64,000 bases of DNA from an uncultured Oscillospiraceae bacterium (GTDB taxonomy: Bacteria > Bacillota > Clostridia > Oscillospirales > Oscillospiraceae). Made by a program: the position numbers and the translations under genes. Location of the stretch: positions 59,822 to 123,821 of the forward strand of contig CANQOA010000002.1 of the NCBI GenBank assembly GCA_947625355.1, read 5' to 3'. Positions within the stretch are counted from its first letter, which is position 1. Each line of letters begins with the position of its first letter. Positions 16,614-24,162 of the stretch are shown piece after piece. The notes under the pieces were generated by a model. That model made no database searches. It had not been told where the DNA came from and saw only the letters and a list, made by a program, of their open reading frames with translations.

Positions 16614-18107
16614 GTGGAATACATACTGGAGCTGAAGGACATCAGCAAGACCTTCCCCGGCGTGAAAGCGCTGGACCACGTGCAGCTGCAGGTGAAGCCG
16701 GGCGAGGTCCACGCGCTCATGGGGGAGAACGGCGCGGGCAAGTCCACGCTGATGAAGATCCTCATGGGCATCTACAAAAAAGACCCGGGCGGCGAGATCC
16801 TCTTCAACGGCCGGCCCTATGAGGTGTCCAACCCCAAGGAGGCCATCGACACCGGCGTGGCGATGATCCACCAGGAGCTGAACCCCATCTACGACATGAC
16901 GGTCTATGAGAACATTTTCGTGGGACGGGAACTGCGCAAGCATGGCCTGGTGGACAAGAAGGCCGAGATCGAGGCGTCCCGCAAGCTCATCGAGGACTGC
17001 GGCCTGCACGTCTCCCCCATGAACACCCTGCGGGAGCTGACGGTGGCCCAGTGTCAGCTCATCGAGATCATCAAGGCCATCTCCGTGGACGCCAAGGTCA
17101 TCATCATGGACGAGCCCACCGCGGCCATCACCGACCGGGAGGTGGAGATCCTCTTCGGCCACATCCGCCGGCTGAAGGCGCAGGGCGTGGCCATCATCTA
17201 TATCTCCCACCGGATGAGCGAGATCTTCTCCATCTGCGACCGGGTGACGGTCTACCGGGACGGGCAGTACATCGGCTGCGGGGAGACCAAGGACCTGGAC
17301 GAGGCCCAGCTGATCAAGATGATGGTGGGCCGGGAGATCACGGACGTTTTCCCCAAGTCCGAGGCCAAGATCGGCGAGGTGGTCTTTGAGGCAAACCACA
17401 TCGTCCGGGCCGACCATAAGGTCAAGGACGTGAGCATCTCCGTCCGCCGGGGCGAGATCCTGGGCATCGGCGGCCTGGTGGGCGCCGGGCGCAGCGAGCT
17501 GGTGGAGGGCATCTTCGGGCTGCACCGCCTCGCCGGCGGCGAGATCGTCGTCCGGGGCGAGCACGTGCGCGTGCGCTCCCCCAAGGACATCATCAAAAAG
17601 GGCGTGGCCCTGGTCACCGAGGACCGAAAGGTCACCGGGCTGAACCTGCGGGGCACCATCAACGACAACATCGCCGTGGTCGCCATCAGCAAGCTCCTGG
17701 ACCACGGGCTCTACAGCAAGAAAAAGGCCCGGGCGGCCTCGGCGGAATACATCGAAAAGCTGAAGATCAAGACCCCCTCCTCCGACCAGATCGTGGGCGA
17801 CCTGTCCGGCGGCAACCAGCAGAAGGTGGTCATCGCCAAGTGGCTTCTCAGCGAGCCGGACGTGATCATCATGGACGAGCCCACCCGCGGCATCGACGTG
17901 GGCGCCAAGCGGGACATCTATCTGCTGATCGGCAGCCTGGTCCAGCAGGGGAAGGCCGTGATCATGATCAGCTCCGAGATCCCGGAGCTGATGGGCGTGT
18001 GCGACCGGATCGCCGTGATGAGCGAGGGCGTGCTTTCCGGCGAGGTCCAGCGGGAGGATTTCTCCCAGGAGCGCATCATGGCGCTGGCCTCCGCCATCGA
18101 AGTTTAA
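16614..18107 (+). CDS. Sugar ABC importer ATPase, RbsA/MglA type (two ATPase domains)
   Basis: 497 residues from GTG at 16614 (GAGGGGAG in front); an ATG at 16551 in frame reads through the leader hairpin and is rejected. Domain 1 has Walker A GENGAGKST and Walker B IIMDEPTAAI but a degenerate signature (LTVAQCQ). Domain 2 has a degenerate Walker A (GLVGAGRSE), a full signature LSGGNQQK and Walker B IIMDEPTRGID. This split of motifs is the hallmark of the carbohydrate-uptake CUT2 class that imports ribose, galactose, xylose or inositol-like sugars. Followed by permease and binding protein. Confidence 0.95.
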   Translation: MEYILELKDISKTFPGVKALDHVQLQVKPGEVHALMGENGAGKSTLMKILMGIYKKDPGGEILFNGRPYEVSNPKEAIDTGVAMIHQELNPIYDMTVYENIFVGRELRKHGLVDKKAEIEASRKLIEDCGLHVSPMNTLRELTVAQCQLIEIIKAISVDAKVIIMDEPTAAITDREVEILFGHIRRLKAQGVAIIYISHRMSEIFSICDRVTVYRDGQYIGCGETKDLDEAQLIKMMVGREITDVFPKSEAKIGEVVFEANHIVRADHKVKDVSISVRRGEILGIGGLVGAGRSELVEGIFGLHRLAGGEIVVRGEHVRVRSPKDIIKKGVALVTEDRKVTGLNLRGTINDNIAVVAISKLLDHGLYSKKKARAASAEYIEKLKIKTPSSDQIVGDLSGGNQQKVVIAKWLLSEPDVIIMDEPTRGIDVGAKRDIYLLIGSLVQQGKAVIMISSEIPELMGVCDRIAVMSEGVLSGEVQREDFSQERIMALASAIEV

Positions 18108-18128
18108 AGAAAGTGGGGATGTGAGAGA

Positions 18129-19085
18129 ATGAAAGAGCAGAAGTCCGGATTCAACGTGCGGTCCTTTATCAGCAAATACTTCATTTTTGTGATCTTTCTG
18201 TTCCTGGTGCTGGTGCTGACGATCCTCAAGCCCAGCTTCATCGGTCCGAAGAACCTGGTGAACATCCTCAAGCAGGTATCCATCAACGGCATCCTGTCCT
18301 TCGGGATGATGTTCGTCATCGTCGCCGGCGGGTTCGATATGTCCGTGGGCTCCACCATCGGCCTGACCGGCGTGCTGGCCGCCCTGCTGGGCAAGGGGCA
18401 GGTGCCCCTGATCGTGCCGCTGTGCGTGGCCATGCTGGCGGGTCTGGCGGTGGGCGTCATCAACGGCGTGGGCATCTCCCTGGGCGACATCCCGCCGTTC
18501 ATCATGACCCTGGGCACCATGACGGCCGTGCGCGGCGTGGCGCTGCTGATCACCAACGGCAACCCCGTCACCGGCATCTCCCCGGAGTACAAGGCCGTGG
18601 CCGCCGGCTCCCTGTTCGGCATCCCCACGCTGGCCATCGTGCTGTTCGTGGTGGCCATCGTGTGCGCGTTCGTGCTGGAAAAGACGGTCTACGGCCGCCG
18701 GGTATACGCCTGCGGCGGCAACATCCTCTCCGCCCGGGCCGCCGGCATCAACACCAACGCCATCAAGATCTCCACCTTCGGCATCGCCGGCATGCTGGCG
18801 GGTCTGTGCGGCTTCCTGATGAGCTCCCGGGTGACCATCGGCCAGCCCAACGCGGCGGAGGGCTATGAGATGGACGCCATCGCCGCCTGCGTGGTGGGCG
18901 GCGTGTCCATGTCCGGCGGCGTGGGCAAGCCCATCGGCGTGATCGTGGGCGCGCTGCTGATCACCGTGATTGCCAACGGCCTGGACATCCTGGGCGTGTC
19001 GTCCCACTGGCAGAAGGTGGTCAAGGGCCTGATCATCGTGGGCGCCGTTTTGATCGACGTAAAGGGAAAGGGAAAGAAGGACTGA
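18129..19085 (+). CDS. Sugar ABC importer permease, RbsC/MglC type
   Basis: 318 residues, hydrophobic throughout, with the CUT2 permease features GGFDMSVGSTIGLTG near residue 70 and the cytoplasmic coupling stretch YACGGNILSARAAGINTNAIKI near 195. The product forms a homodimeric channel. It starts 21 bases after the ATPase gene and ends 102 bases before the binding protein gene. A polylysine-like tail (KGKGKKD) ends the chain. Confidence 0.94.
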   Translation: MKEQKSGFNVRSFISKYFIFVIFLFLVLVLTILKPSFIGPKNLVNILKQVSINGILSFGMMFVIVAGGFDMSVGSTIGLTGVLAALLGKGQVPLIVPLCVAMLAGLAVGVINGVGISLGDIPPFIMTLGTMTAVRGVALLITNGNPVTGISPEYKAVAAGSLFGIPTLAIVLFVVAIVCAFVLEKTVYGRRVYACGGNILSARAAGINTNAIKISTFGIAGMLAGLCGFLMSSRVTIGQPNAAEGYEMDAIAACVVGGVSMSGGVGKPIGVIVGALLITVIANGLDILGVSSHWQKVVKGLIIVGAVLIDVKGKGKKD

Positions 19086-19187
19086 CCGCCCATCCCCCGT
19101 CCCTCCCCCGAGGACGGCGGACGGAGCGGCCATATCCCGGCGGCCCGATCCTTTACAGTATATTTGAAAGCAATGGAGGAACCAACA

Positions 19188-20258
19188 ATGAACAAGTTGA
19201 AGAAGCTTCTCGCGCTCCTGGCTGTGGCGGCTCTGCTCGTCTCCCTGATGGCCGGCTGCAGCGGCACGAAGAAGGATGCCGAGCCCACCGCCGAGCCCGA
19301 AGCCACCGCTGAGCCCGCCGCCGAGGGCGAGGGCGAAGCCGAAGAGCCCGGCGAGGCCGAGGGTGCCGGCGAGGCCGAGGGTGCCGGCGAGGCTGAAGAG
19401 CCCGGCGAGGCCGAGCCCTATAAAATCGCTCTCATCCAGCAGCATCAGGACAACGCCTTCCAGATCACCGTGTCCGAGGCCGCCCAGGCCAAGGCCGACG
19501 AGCTGGGCGTGGACCTGACCATCCTGAGCGCCGACCAGGACGCCAACAAGCAGATCAGCCTGATCGAGCAGTATGTGGCCGAGGGCTATGACGCCATCCT
19601 GTACGAGCCGGTGAACCCCGACGCGCTGGGCGACGCCTCCAAGGCCGCCGCTGACGCCGGCGTGGTCGTCATCAACATCATCTCCGCTGTCACCGACTGG
19701 GAGAACTACGGCATCTCCGCCATCTCTCTGGGCAACAACGTGACCGCCGGCGAGGTCGAGATGCAGCATGTCTGCGACCTGCTGGAGGGCAAGGGCAACT
19801 ACGCCATCCTGACCGGCCCCTCCGCCGACTCCGGCGGGCTGGACCGTCTGCAGGGCTATCGCAACGTCCTGGAGAACTACCCCGACATGGTCGAGGTCGT
19901 GGAGCCCAAGGACTGCGCGTGGGATACCGCCCAGGCTCAGGCCGCTGTGGAGACCTGGCTGAGCGCCTATGAGCTGGACGCCATCATCTGCGAGAACGAC
20001 GGCATGGCCGTGGGCGCCGGCAACGCTGCGGGCGCTGACAGCGGCATCATCATCACCGGCGTGGACGGCACCCCCGACGGCTTTGAGGCCATCAATGACG
20101 GCCGCATCACCGGCACCGTCTCCCAGGACGGCGGCGCTATGGCCGCCAACGGCCTGGAGGCCGCTGTGAAGCTGCTCAACGGCGAGACCCTGGAGGAGAC
20201 CACCATCATCACCGACAACATCTGGATCGACGCGGACAACGTGGCCGATTACGAGTAA
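19188..20258 (+). CDS. Sugar-binding lipoprotein, RbsB/MglB type
   Basis: 356 residues from ATG at 19188 (GGAGG upstream). A lipoprotein signal ends in LMAGC, so the mature Cys is lipidated and anchored outside the membrane. Residues ~27-80 form an acidic linker of Glu/Ala/Pro/Gly repeats (GEAEGAGEAE), then a periplasmic-binding-protein type-4 fold: IALIQQHQDNAFQ, LIEQYVAEGYDAILYEPVN, IICENDGMAVGA, ITGVDGTPDG. It delivers the sugar to the permease. The ligand may be ribose, galactose, allose or a polyol; residues alone do not decide. Confidence 0.93.
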   Translation: MNKLKKLLALLAVAALLVSLMAGCSGTKKDAEPTAEPEATAEPAAEGEGEAEEPGEAEGAGEAEGAGEAEEPGEAEPYKIALIQQHQDNAFQITVSEAAQAKADELGVDLTILSADQDANKQISLIEQYVAEGYDAILYEPVNPDALGDASKAAADAGVVVINIISAVTDWENYGISAISLGNNVTAGEVEMQHVCDLLEGKGNYAILTGPSADSGGLDRLQGYRNVLENYPDMVEVVEPKDCAWDTAQAQAAVETWLSAYELDAIICENDGMAVGAGNAAGADSGIIITGVDGTPDGFEAINDGRITGTVSQDGGAMAANGLEAAVKLLNGETLEETTIITDNIWIDADNVADYE

Positions 20259-20310
20259 GTCTCCCCAAGGAGCGCGCGTCCCTGTGACGCGTGGACTCTA
20301 GCATTTTGCA

Positions 20311-20346
20311 AAGCGGCGCCGCTCACGCGGCGCCGCTTCTCTTGCT
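20311..20346 (+). terminator. Terminator of the ribose/galactose-type importer operon
   Basis: A 12-bp perfect stem (AAGCGGCGCCGC with GCGGCGCCGCTT, 20311-20336) around TCAC, followed by the pyrimidine tract CTCTTGCT. The T run is weak. Confidence 0.7.
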
Positions 20347-20388
20347 ATGGCCCGCTTCCCGCCGCCCCTCTTTGATCCTCTGCCATAC

Positions 20389-20427
20389 AAAAAGCCCCCT
20401 GGCGCAGGTCATCTGCGTCAGGGGGCT
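20389..20427 (-). terminator. Terminator of rpsB-tsf
   Basis: Minus strand AGCCCCCTGACGCAG pairs with CTGCGCCAGGGGGCT (one mismatch) and is followed by TTTTTG. It lies 40 bases past the tsf stop. Confidence 0.88.
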
Positions 20428-20466
20428 GTGTTTTGCTGCAAGACCGGGCTCCGGTCCGGGACGGCC

Positions 20467-21384
20467 TTAGCCGATCATCTTGGCGACTTCGGCGGCCAGG
20501 TCGTCCTGGCGCTTCTCGATGCCCTCGCCCTTCTCAAAGCGGAGATAGCTCTTCACAGCGATGGGAGCGCCCACTTCCTTGGCGACGGCGGCCACATGGG
20601 CGGCCACGTCCTCGCCCTCGCCCTTCACGTAGGCCTGCTGGAGCAGGCAGATCTCCTTGTAATACTTCTCGATGCCGCCCATCACGATCTTCTCGATGAT
20701 GGCCTCGGGCTTCTTGGCGTTCTTCGGGTCCTGCATGGCCTGGGCCAGGCGGACTTCCTTCTCATGGGCGATGAACGCCTCGTCCACCACGGACTTGTCC
20801 AGATACTGGGGCCGCATGGCGCAGATCTGCATGGCCACGTCCTTGCCCAGCTCGTTGACAGCCTCGGGGGCGGCGGTGGTGTCCAGCGTCACCAGCACGC
20901 CCACCTTGCCGTTCATGTGCACGTAGGGCACGCTCACGCCCTCCGCCACGCGGGCGAAGCGGCGGATCTGCATGTTCTCGCGCAGGGACAGGAACACCTC
21001 GTTCTTGGCGTCGGCGACGGTGCTCTTGCCGTCCACCCAAGTGCAGGCCGCCAGCGCGTCCACGTCGGCGGGATCCTCCTTGGCGATGACCTTGGCCAGG
21101 TCCTTCACGAAGCCGGTGAACAGCTCGTTGCTGGCGACGAAGTCGCTCTCGCAGTTGACCTCGACCACCACGCCCACGCCGTCGATGACGGTGGCGTAGG
21201 CCATGCCCTCGGCCGCGATGCGGCTGGCCTTCTTGCCGGCGCTGGCGAGACCCTTCTCGCGCAGGTAGTCGACAGCCTTGTCCATGTCGCCGTCGCAGGC
21301 GACCAGCGCCTTCTTGCAGTCCATCAAGCCCGCGCCGGTGCTCTGGCGCAGGTCATTGACCATTTTCGCGGTAACAGCAGCCAT
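20467..21384 (-). CDS. tsf: Elongation factor Ts
   Basis: 305 residues. EF-Ts exchanges GDP for GTP on EF-Tu in the cytoplasm. The N-terminal UBA-like domain (MVNDLRQSTGAGLMDCKKAL) and the Tu-contact motif TGAGLMDCKKAL with DMDKAVDYLREKG are typical; the core region EVNCESDFVA follows near residue 75. It overlaps the rpsB stop by one base (TAATG), so it is translationally coupled. Confidence 0.97.
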   Translation of the reverse strand: MAAVTAKMVNDLRQSTGAGLMDCKKALVACDGDMDKAVDYLREKGLASAGKKASRIAAEGMAYATVIDGVGVVVEVNCESDFVASNELFTGFVKDLAKVIAKEDPADVDALAACTWVDGKSTVADAKNEVFLSLRENMQIRRFARVAEGVSVPYVHMNGKVGVLVTLDTTAAPEAVNELGKDVAMQICAMRPQYLDKSVVDEAFIAHEKEVRLAQAMQDPKNAKKPEAIIEKIVMGGIEKYYKEICLLQQAYVKGEGEDVAAHVAAVAKEVGAPIAVKSYLRFEKGEGIEKRQDDLAAEVAKMIG

Positions 21385-22148
21385 TATTCCTCTTCCTCCT
21401 TAGCGATTTCTTCCTCCGCGGGAGCGGCCTCTCCGCCCTCGGCGGCCTCGGCAGCCTCGGCGTCCACGCCCTGGCGGCCCTCCTGCACGGCGTTGGCCAT
21501 GGCGTTGGAGATCAGCCGGATGGCGCGGATGGCGTCGTCGTTGCCGGGGATGACATAGTCGATCTCATCGGGGTCGCAGTTGGTGTCCACGATGGCCACG
21601 ATGGGGATGTGCAGCTTGCGGGCCTCGGCGATGGCGTTGTGCTCCTTGCGGGGGTCGATGACGAACAGCGCGCCGGGCAGCTTCTTCATGTCCTTCACGC
21701 CGCCGAGATACTTCTCCAGCTTGGCCTGCTCGCCCATGAGCTTCATGACTTCCTTCTTGGGCAGCATATCGAAGGTGCCGTCCTCGGCCATCCGCTTGAG
21801 CTGGTTGAGCCGGTCCACGCGGGTGCGCATGGTCTTGAAGTTGGTGAGCATGCCGCCCAGCCAGCGGGCGTTGACGTAGTACTGGCCCACCCGGCTGGCC
21901 TCCTCGGCCACGGCGTCATGGGCCTGCTTCTTGGTGCCCACGAACAGGATGGACTGGCCGTTCTCCGCCAGCTGGCGCACGAAGGCGTAAGCCTCCTCCA
22001 GCTTCTTGGCGGTCTTTTGCAGGTCGATGATATAGATGCCGTTGCGCTCCAGGTAAATATACTCCGCCATCTTGGGGTTCCAGCGGCGGGTCTGGTGACC
22101 GAAGTGGACGCCAGCCTCCAGGAGCTGCTTCATAGTTACTACTGCCAT
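21384..22148 (-). CDS. rpsB: 30S ribosomal protein S2
   Basis: 254 residues, typical length. Opening [22 protein letters not shown] and later [25 protein letters not shown] and [12 protein letters not shown] are S2 hallmarks. An acidic Ala/Glu tail of about 28 residues ends the chain. First gene of the rpsB-tsf operon behind a near-consensus promoter. Confidence 0.98.
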   Translation of the reverse strand: MAVVTMKQLLEAGVHFGHQTRRWNPKMAEYIYLERNGIYIIDLQKTAKKLEEAYAFVRQLAENGQSILFVGTKKQAHDAVAEEASRVGQYYVNARWLGGMLTNFKTMRTRVDRLNQLKRMAEDGTFDMLPKKEVMKLMGEQAKLEKYLGGVKDMKKLPGALFVIDPRKEHNAIAEARKLHIPIVAIVDTNCDPDEIDYVIPGNDDAIRAIRLISNAMANAVQEGRQGVDAEAAEAAEGGEAAPAEEEIAKEEEE

Positions 22149-22187
22149 TACGTTTTTTCCTCCTTATTTATTCAGTTTTTACCCTCC

Positions 22188-22241
22188 GGACGCCTCACCC
22201 TTGCGGCCACCCTTCCGGGACCCGGCCGTGCGTCAGCGTCC
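22188..22241 (-). promoter_or_regulatory. Possible structured rpsB leader
   Basis: In the ~110-nt leader the ends GGACGC (minus strand 22241-22236) and GCGTCC (22193-22188) can pair and close a GC-rich branched loop that ends just before the ribosome site. S2 often controls its own mRNA in bacteria; whether it does so here is inference. Confidence 0.4.
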
Positions 22242-22264
22242 GTGCGTAATAGGCAAGCTTAGAT

Positions 22265-22293
22265 ATTATACCAGAGCTTGGCATTGTTTGCAA
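22265..22293 (-). promoter_or_regulatory. Promoter of rpsB-tsf
   Basis: Minus strand TTGCAA (22293-22288), 17 bases, perfect TATAAT (22270-22265). Confidence 0.85.
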
Positions 22294-22302
22294 GAGCATT
22301 TC

Positions 22303-22584
22303 TCAAGAAAACCAAGGCTTTTTCGGCCGTTTGCCCCGGCGGATGCCGTGCTCCGACTCCACCAGGATGATGTCGTCCCCCACCCGGCTGATGCACTCCC
22401 AGGGCAGGATGTAGTCCTCCTCCCGGCCCACCAGGCCGAAATACCGGGCCCGGCCCGGCACGATCAGCGCCGTGATGCGCCCCTCCGGGAACTGGAACTC
22501 CGCGTCGCACACGTATCCCAGCCGCTGGCCCGTGCGCACGCAGATCACCTCTTTGTAGCGAAATTCTGAAAACCGGCTCAGCAT
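22303..22584 (-). CDS. YlmC/YmxH-family PRC-barrel sporulation-associated protein
   Basis: 93 residues from ATG at 22584. The chain (FRYKEVICVRTGQRLGYVCDAEF, ALIVPGRARYFGLVGREEDYILPWECISRVGDDIILVE) matches the small PRC-barrel YlmC/YmxH family, which is conserved in spore-forming Bacillota and has no settled role. The start was chosen because GGAGGG lies six bases upstream; the ATG at 22590 is too near. It is divergent from a methyltransferase gene with a mirror-image start region. Confidence 0.82.
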   Translation of the reverse strand: MLSRFSEFRYKEVICVRTGQRLGYVCDAEFQFPEGRITALIVPGRARYFGLVGREEDYILPWECISRVGDDIILVESEHGIRRGKRPKKPWFS

Positions 22585-22700
22585 ATCCATCCCTCCCATA
22601 CTATGTATGCCGGTCCCGGCAAAAAAATGCGGCGGCGATTTACATTTTTCGCGGCGGGGTGTATGATCTGCGTAGTTCTGATAACGGAGGGATGGATATG
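22582..22700. repeat. 15-bp inverted repeat covering both divergent start sites
   Basis: CATATCCATCCCTCC (22582-22596) and its exact reverse complement GGAGGGATGGATATG (22686-22700) each carry the ribosome site and start codon of the two divergent genes. The 89 bases between hold the methyltransferase promoter. Confidence 0.75.
22639..22667 (+). promoter_or_regulatory. Putative promoter of the methyltransferase gene
   Basis: TTTACA (22639-22644), 17 bases, TATGAT (22662-22667). It gives a short leader of about 25 nt. Confidence 0.6.
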
Positions 22701-23330
22701 CCGGCACGGGACGGGGACTTTTGGGAGCGGAGCTGGAAGCGGGATCGGGACAGGGACTATGCGTCCTACGCCGCGCCCTATTACCGTCTGGCCAGCCCGG
22801 AGATCGATGTTTTCCGGGCGCATGATATCCGCGCTGTCTGCGACGCCGGGTGCGGCTATGGGGCGTATGCCCTGGCGCTGGCCTCCAACGGCTTCGCCGT
22901 GACGGCCCTGGATGTGTCCGCCACGGCGGTGGAGATCACCGGGCGGGTCCTGGACCGGTACGGCCTTCAGCTGGCCGGGCGCAGGGCCGCCAGCGTCCTG
23001 GACACCGGCTGGCCCGACGGGGCCTTCGACGGCGTGGTCTGCTTTTCCGTGCTGGACCACATGACCGTCTCCGACGCGGAAGCGGCCCTCCGGGAGCTGG
23101 GGCGCATCACCCGCCCCGGCGGCCTTTTGCTGCTGGCCTTCGACACGCCGGACGAGGACGATCTGGCCACGGAGCACGACATCCTGCCGGACGGCAGCAT
23201 CCGGTACGCCGGCGGTATGGTCTTTCACCCCTACGACGTCCCGGCGGCGGAGCGCCTGCTCGCCGGCCGGCGCATCATCCACCGGGGGACCGGCCCGCAC
23301 GGCGAGTTCATCGCGATCATAGAAAAGTAG
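22698..23330 (+). CDS. Class I SAM-dependent methyltransferase
   Basis: 210 residues. The SAM-binding motif I is DAGCGYGAYALALAS near residue 45, motif post-I ALDVS, motif II-like FDGVVCFSVLDHM and post-motif RPGGLLLLAFD. It transfers methyl from SAM to an unknown small molecule. ATG at 22698 is six bases after GGAGGG; the ATG at 22692 abuts that site. A single-gene unit with its own promoter and terminator. Confidence 0.88.
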   Translation: MPARDGDFWERSWKRDRDRDYASYAAPYYRLASPEIDVFRAHDIRAVCDAGCGYGAYALALASNGFAVTALDVSATAVEITGRVLDRYGLQLAGRRAASVLDTGWPDGAFDGVVCFSVLDHMTVSDAEAALRELGRITRPGGLLLLAFDTPDEDDLATEHDILPDGSIRYAGGMVFHPYDVPAAERLLAGRRIIHRGTGPHGEFIAIIEK

Positions 23331-23348
23331 GATACGCCATATCGAACG

Positions 23349-23374
23349 CCTCCCCTGTGCAAGGGGAGGTTTTT
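23349..23374 (+). terminator. Terminator of the methyltransferase gene
   Basis: CCTCCCC (23349-23355), seven-base loop, GGGGAGG (23363-23369), then TTTTT. Confidence 0.88.
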
Positions 23375-23402
23375 AGTTTTATCGAAAATCAATAAATTTT
23401 TA

Positions 23403-23431
23403 TTGACATTCGGTAACATCTGTGCTATCCT
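23403..23431 (+). promoter_or_regulatory. Promoter of the DUF2975/XRE/DUF4153-type operon
   Basis: Perfect TTGACA (23403-23408), 17 bases, TATCCT (23426-23431). The start codon is 26 bases downstream. Confidence 0.75.
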
Positions 23432-23456
23432 GTGGGCACATCGGAGGTGATTTCCA

Positions 23457-23936
23457 ATGAAACAAAAAGAACTTTCCATCCTCTTGCGGGCCGTGGTGGT
23501 CCTGTGCTGGTGCGGCTGCGCGCTGGTGGGCGGGCTGATCGTTCCGGCGATGGCCTGGGAGACGGCGAAGCTGAATCCGGAGCTGGCGTATCTGAAATGG
23601 CCGTGCCTGGTCTTTTTCTGGTGCGCCCTGGCGGTGGTCGTGGCGGCGCTGGTCCATGCCTATCGGATCTTCGCGGACATCGGCCGGGACAGGAGCTTTA
23701 CCGCGGAAAACGCCCGGCGGCTGCGCCTCATCAGTCACCTGGCCCTGGGTGACACTCTTGCGTGGTTCGTCGGCACCGTGGCGCTGGCGGCCCTCGCCCC
23801 CATGCACCCCATGTTCCTCTTTGTGATGCTGGCCGTGGTGGTGGGCGGCGTGGCCGTCACCGTGGCGGCCTCCGTGCTCAGCCACCTGACCTTGAAGGCC
23901 GCCGACCTCCAGGACGAGAACGACCTGACCATCTGA
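23457..23936 (+). CDS. DUF2975-family membrane protein
   Basis: 159 residues with four hydrophobic segments (about 8-30, 48-70, 95-120 and 122-145). The order of segments and the loop RIFADIGRDRSFTAENARRLRLIS match the DUF2975 family, which is nearly always followed by a small XRE protein of the YozG type, as here. The pair is thought to sense a membrane signal, but no target is established. GGAGGTG precedes the ATG. Confidence 0.85.
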   Translation: MKQKELSILLRAVVVLCWCGCALVGGLIVPAMAWETAKLNPELAYLKWPCLVFFWCALAVVVAALVHAYRIFADIGRDRSFTAENARRLRLISHLALGDTLAWFVGTVALAALAPMHPMFLFVMLAVVVGGVAVTVAASVLSHLTLKAADLQDENDLTI

Positions 23937-23946
23937 GGGAAGCGCT

Positions 23947-24162
23947 ATGATTTATGTTAACCTTGATGTGATGCTGGCCAAGCGGCGCATGAGCCTGACC
24001 CAGCTGTCGGAAAAGATCGGCCTCACCATCGCAAACCTGTCGGTGCTCAAGACCGGAAAGGCAAAGGCCGTGCGGTTCTCCACCCTGGACGCCATCTGCC
24101 GGGCCCTGGACTGCCAGCCGGGGGACATCCTGGAATTCCGGGAGGACGGGACCGATGGATGA
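23947..24162 (+). CDS. Small XRE-family regulator (YozG-like)
   Basis: 71 residues, all one Cro/C1-type helix-turn-helix: MLAKRRMSLTQLSEKIGLTIANLSVLKTGKAKAVRFSTLDAICRALDCQPGDILEF. It starts 10 bases after the DUF2975 gene and ends eight bases into the next gene. Such regulators probably control their own operon and are held by the membrane partner (inference from the conserved pair). Confidence 0.92.
   Translation: MIYVNLDVMLAKRRMSLTQLSEKIGLTIANLSVLKTGKAKAVRFSTLDAICRALDCQPGDILEFREDGTDG

Noticed and set aside
16368..19769. Minus-strand frame of 1133 codons
   Set aside because: It covers the ABC importer operon on the other strand; its His/Gly/Asp/Leu-rich content mirrors the codons of the real genes.
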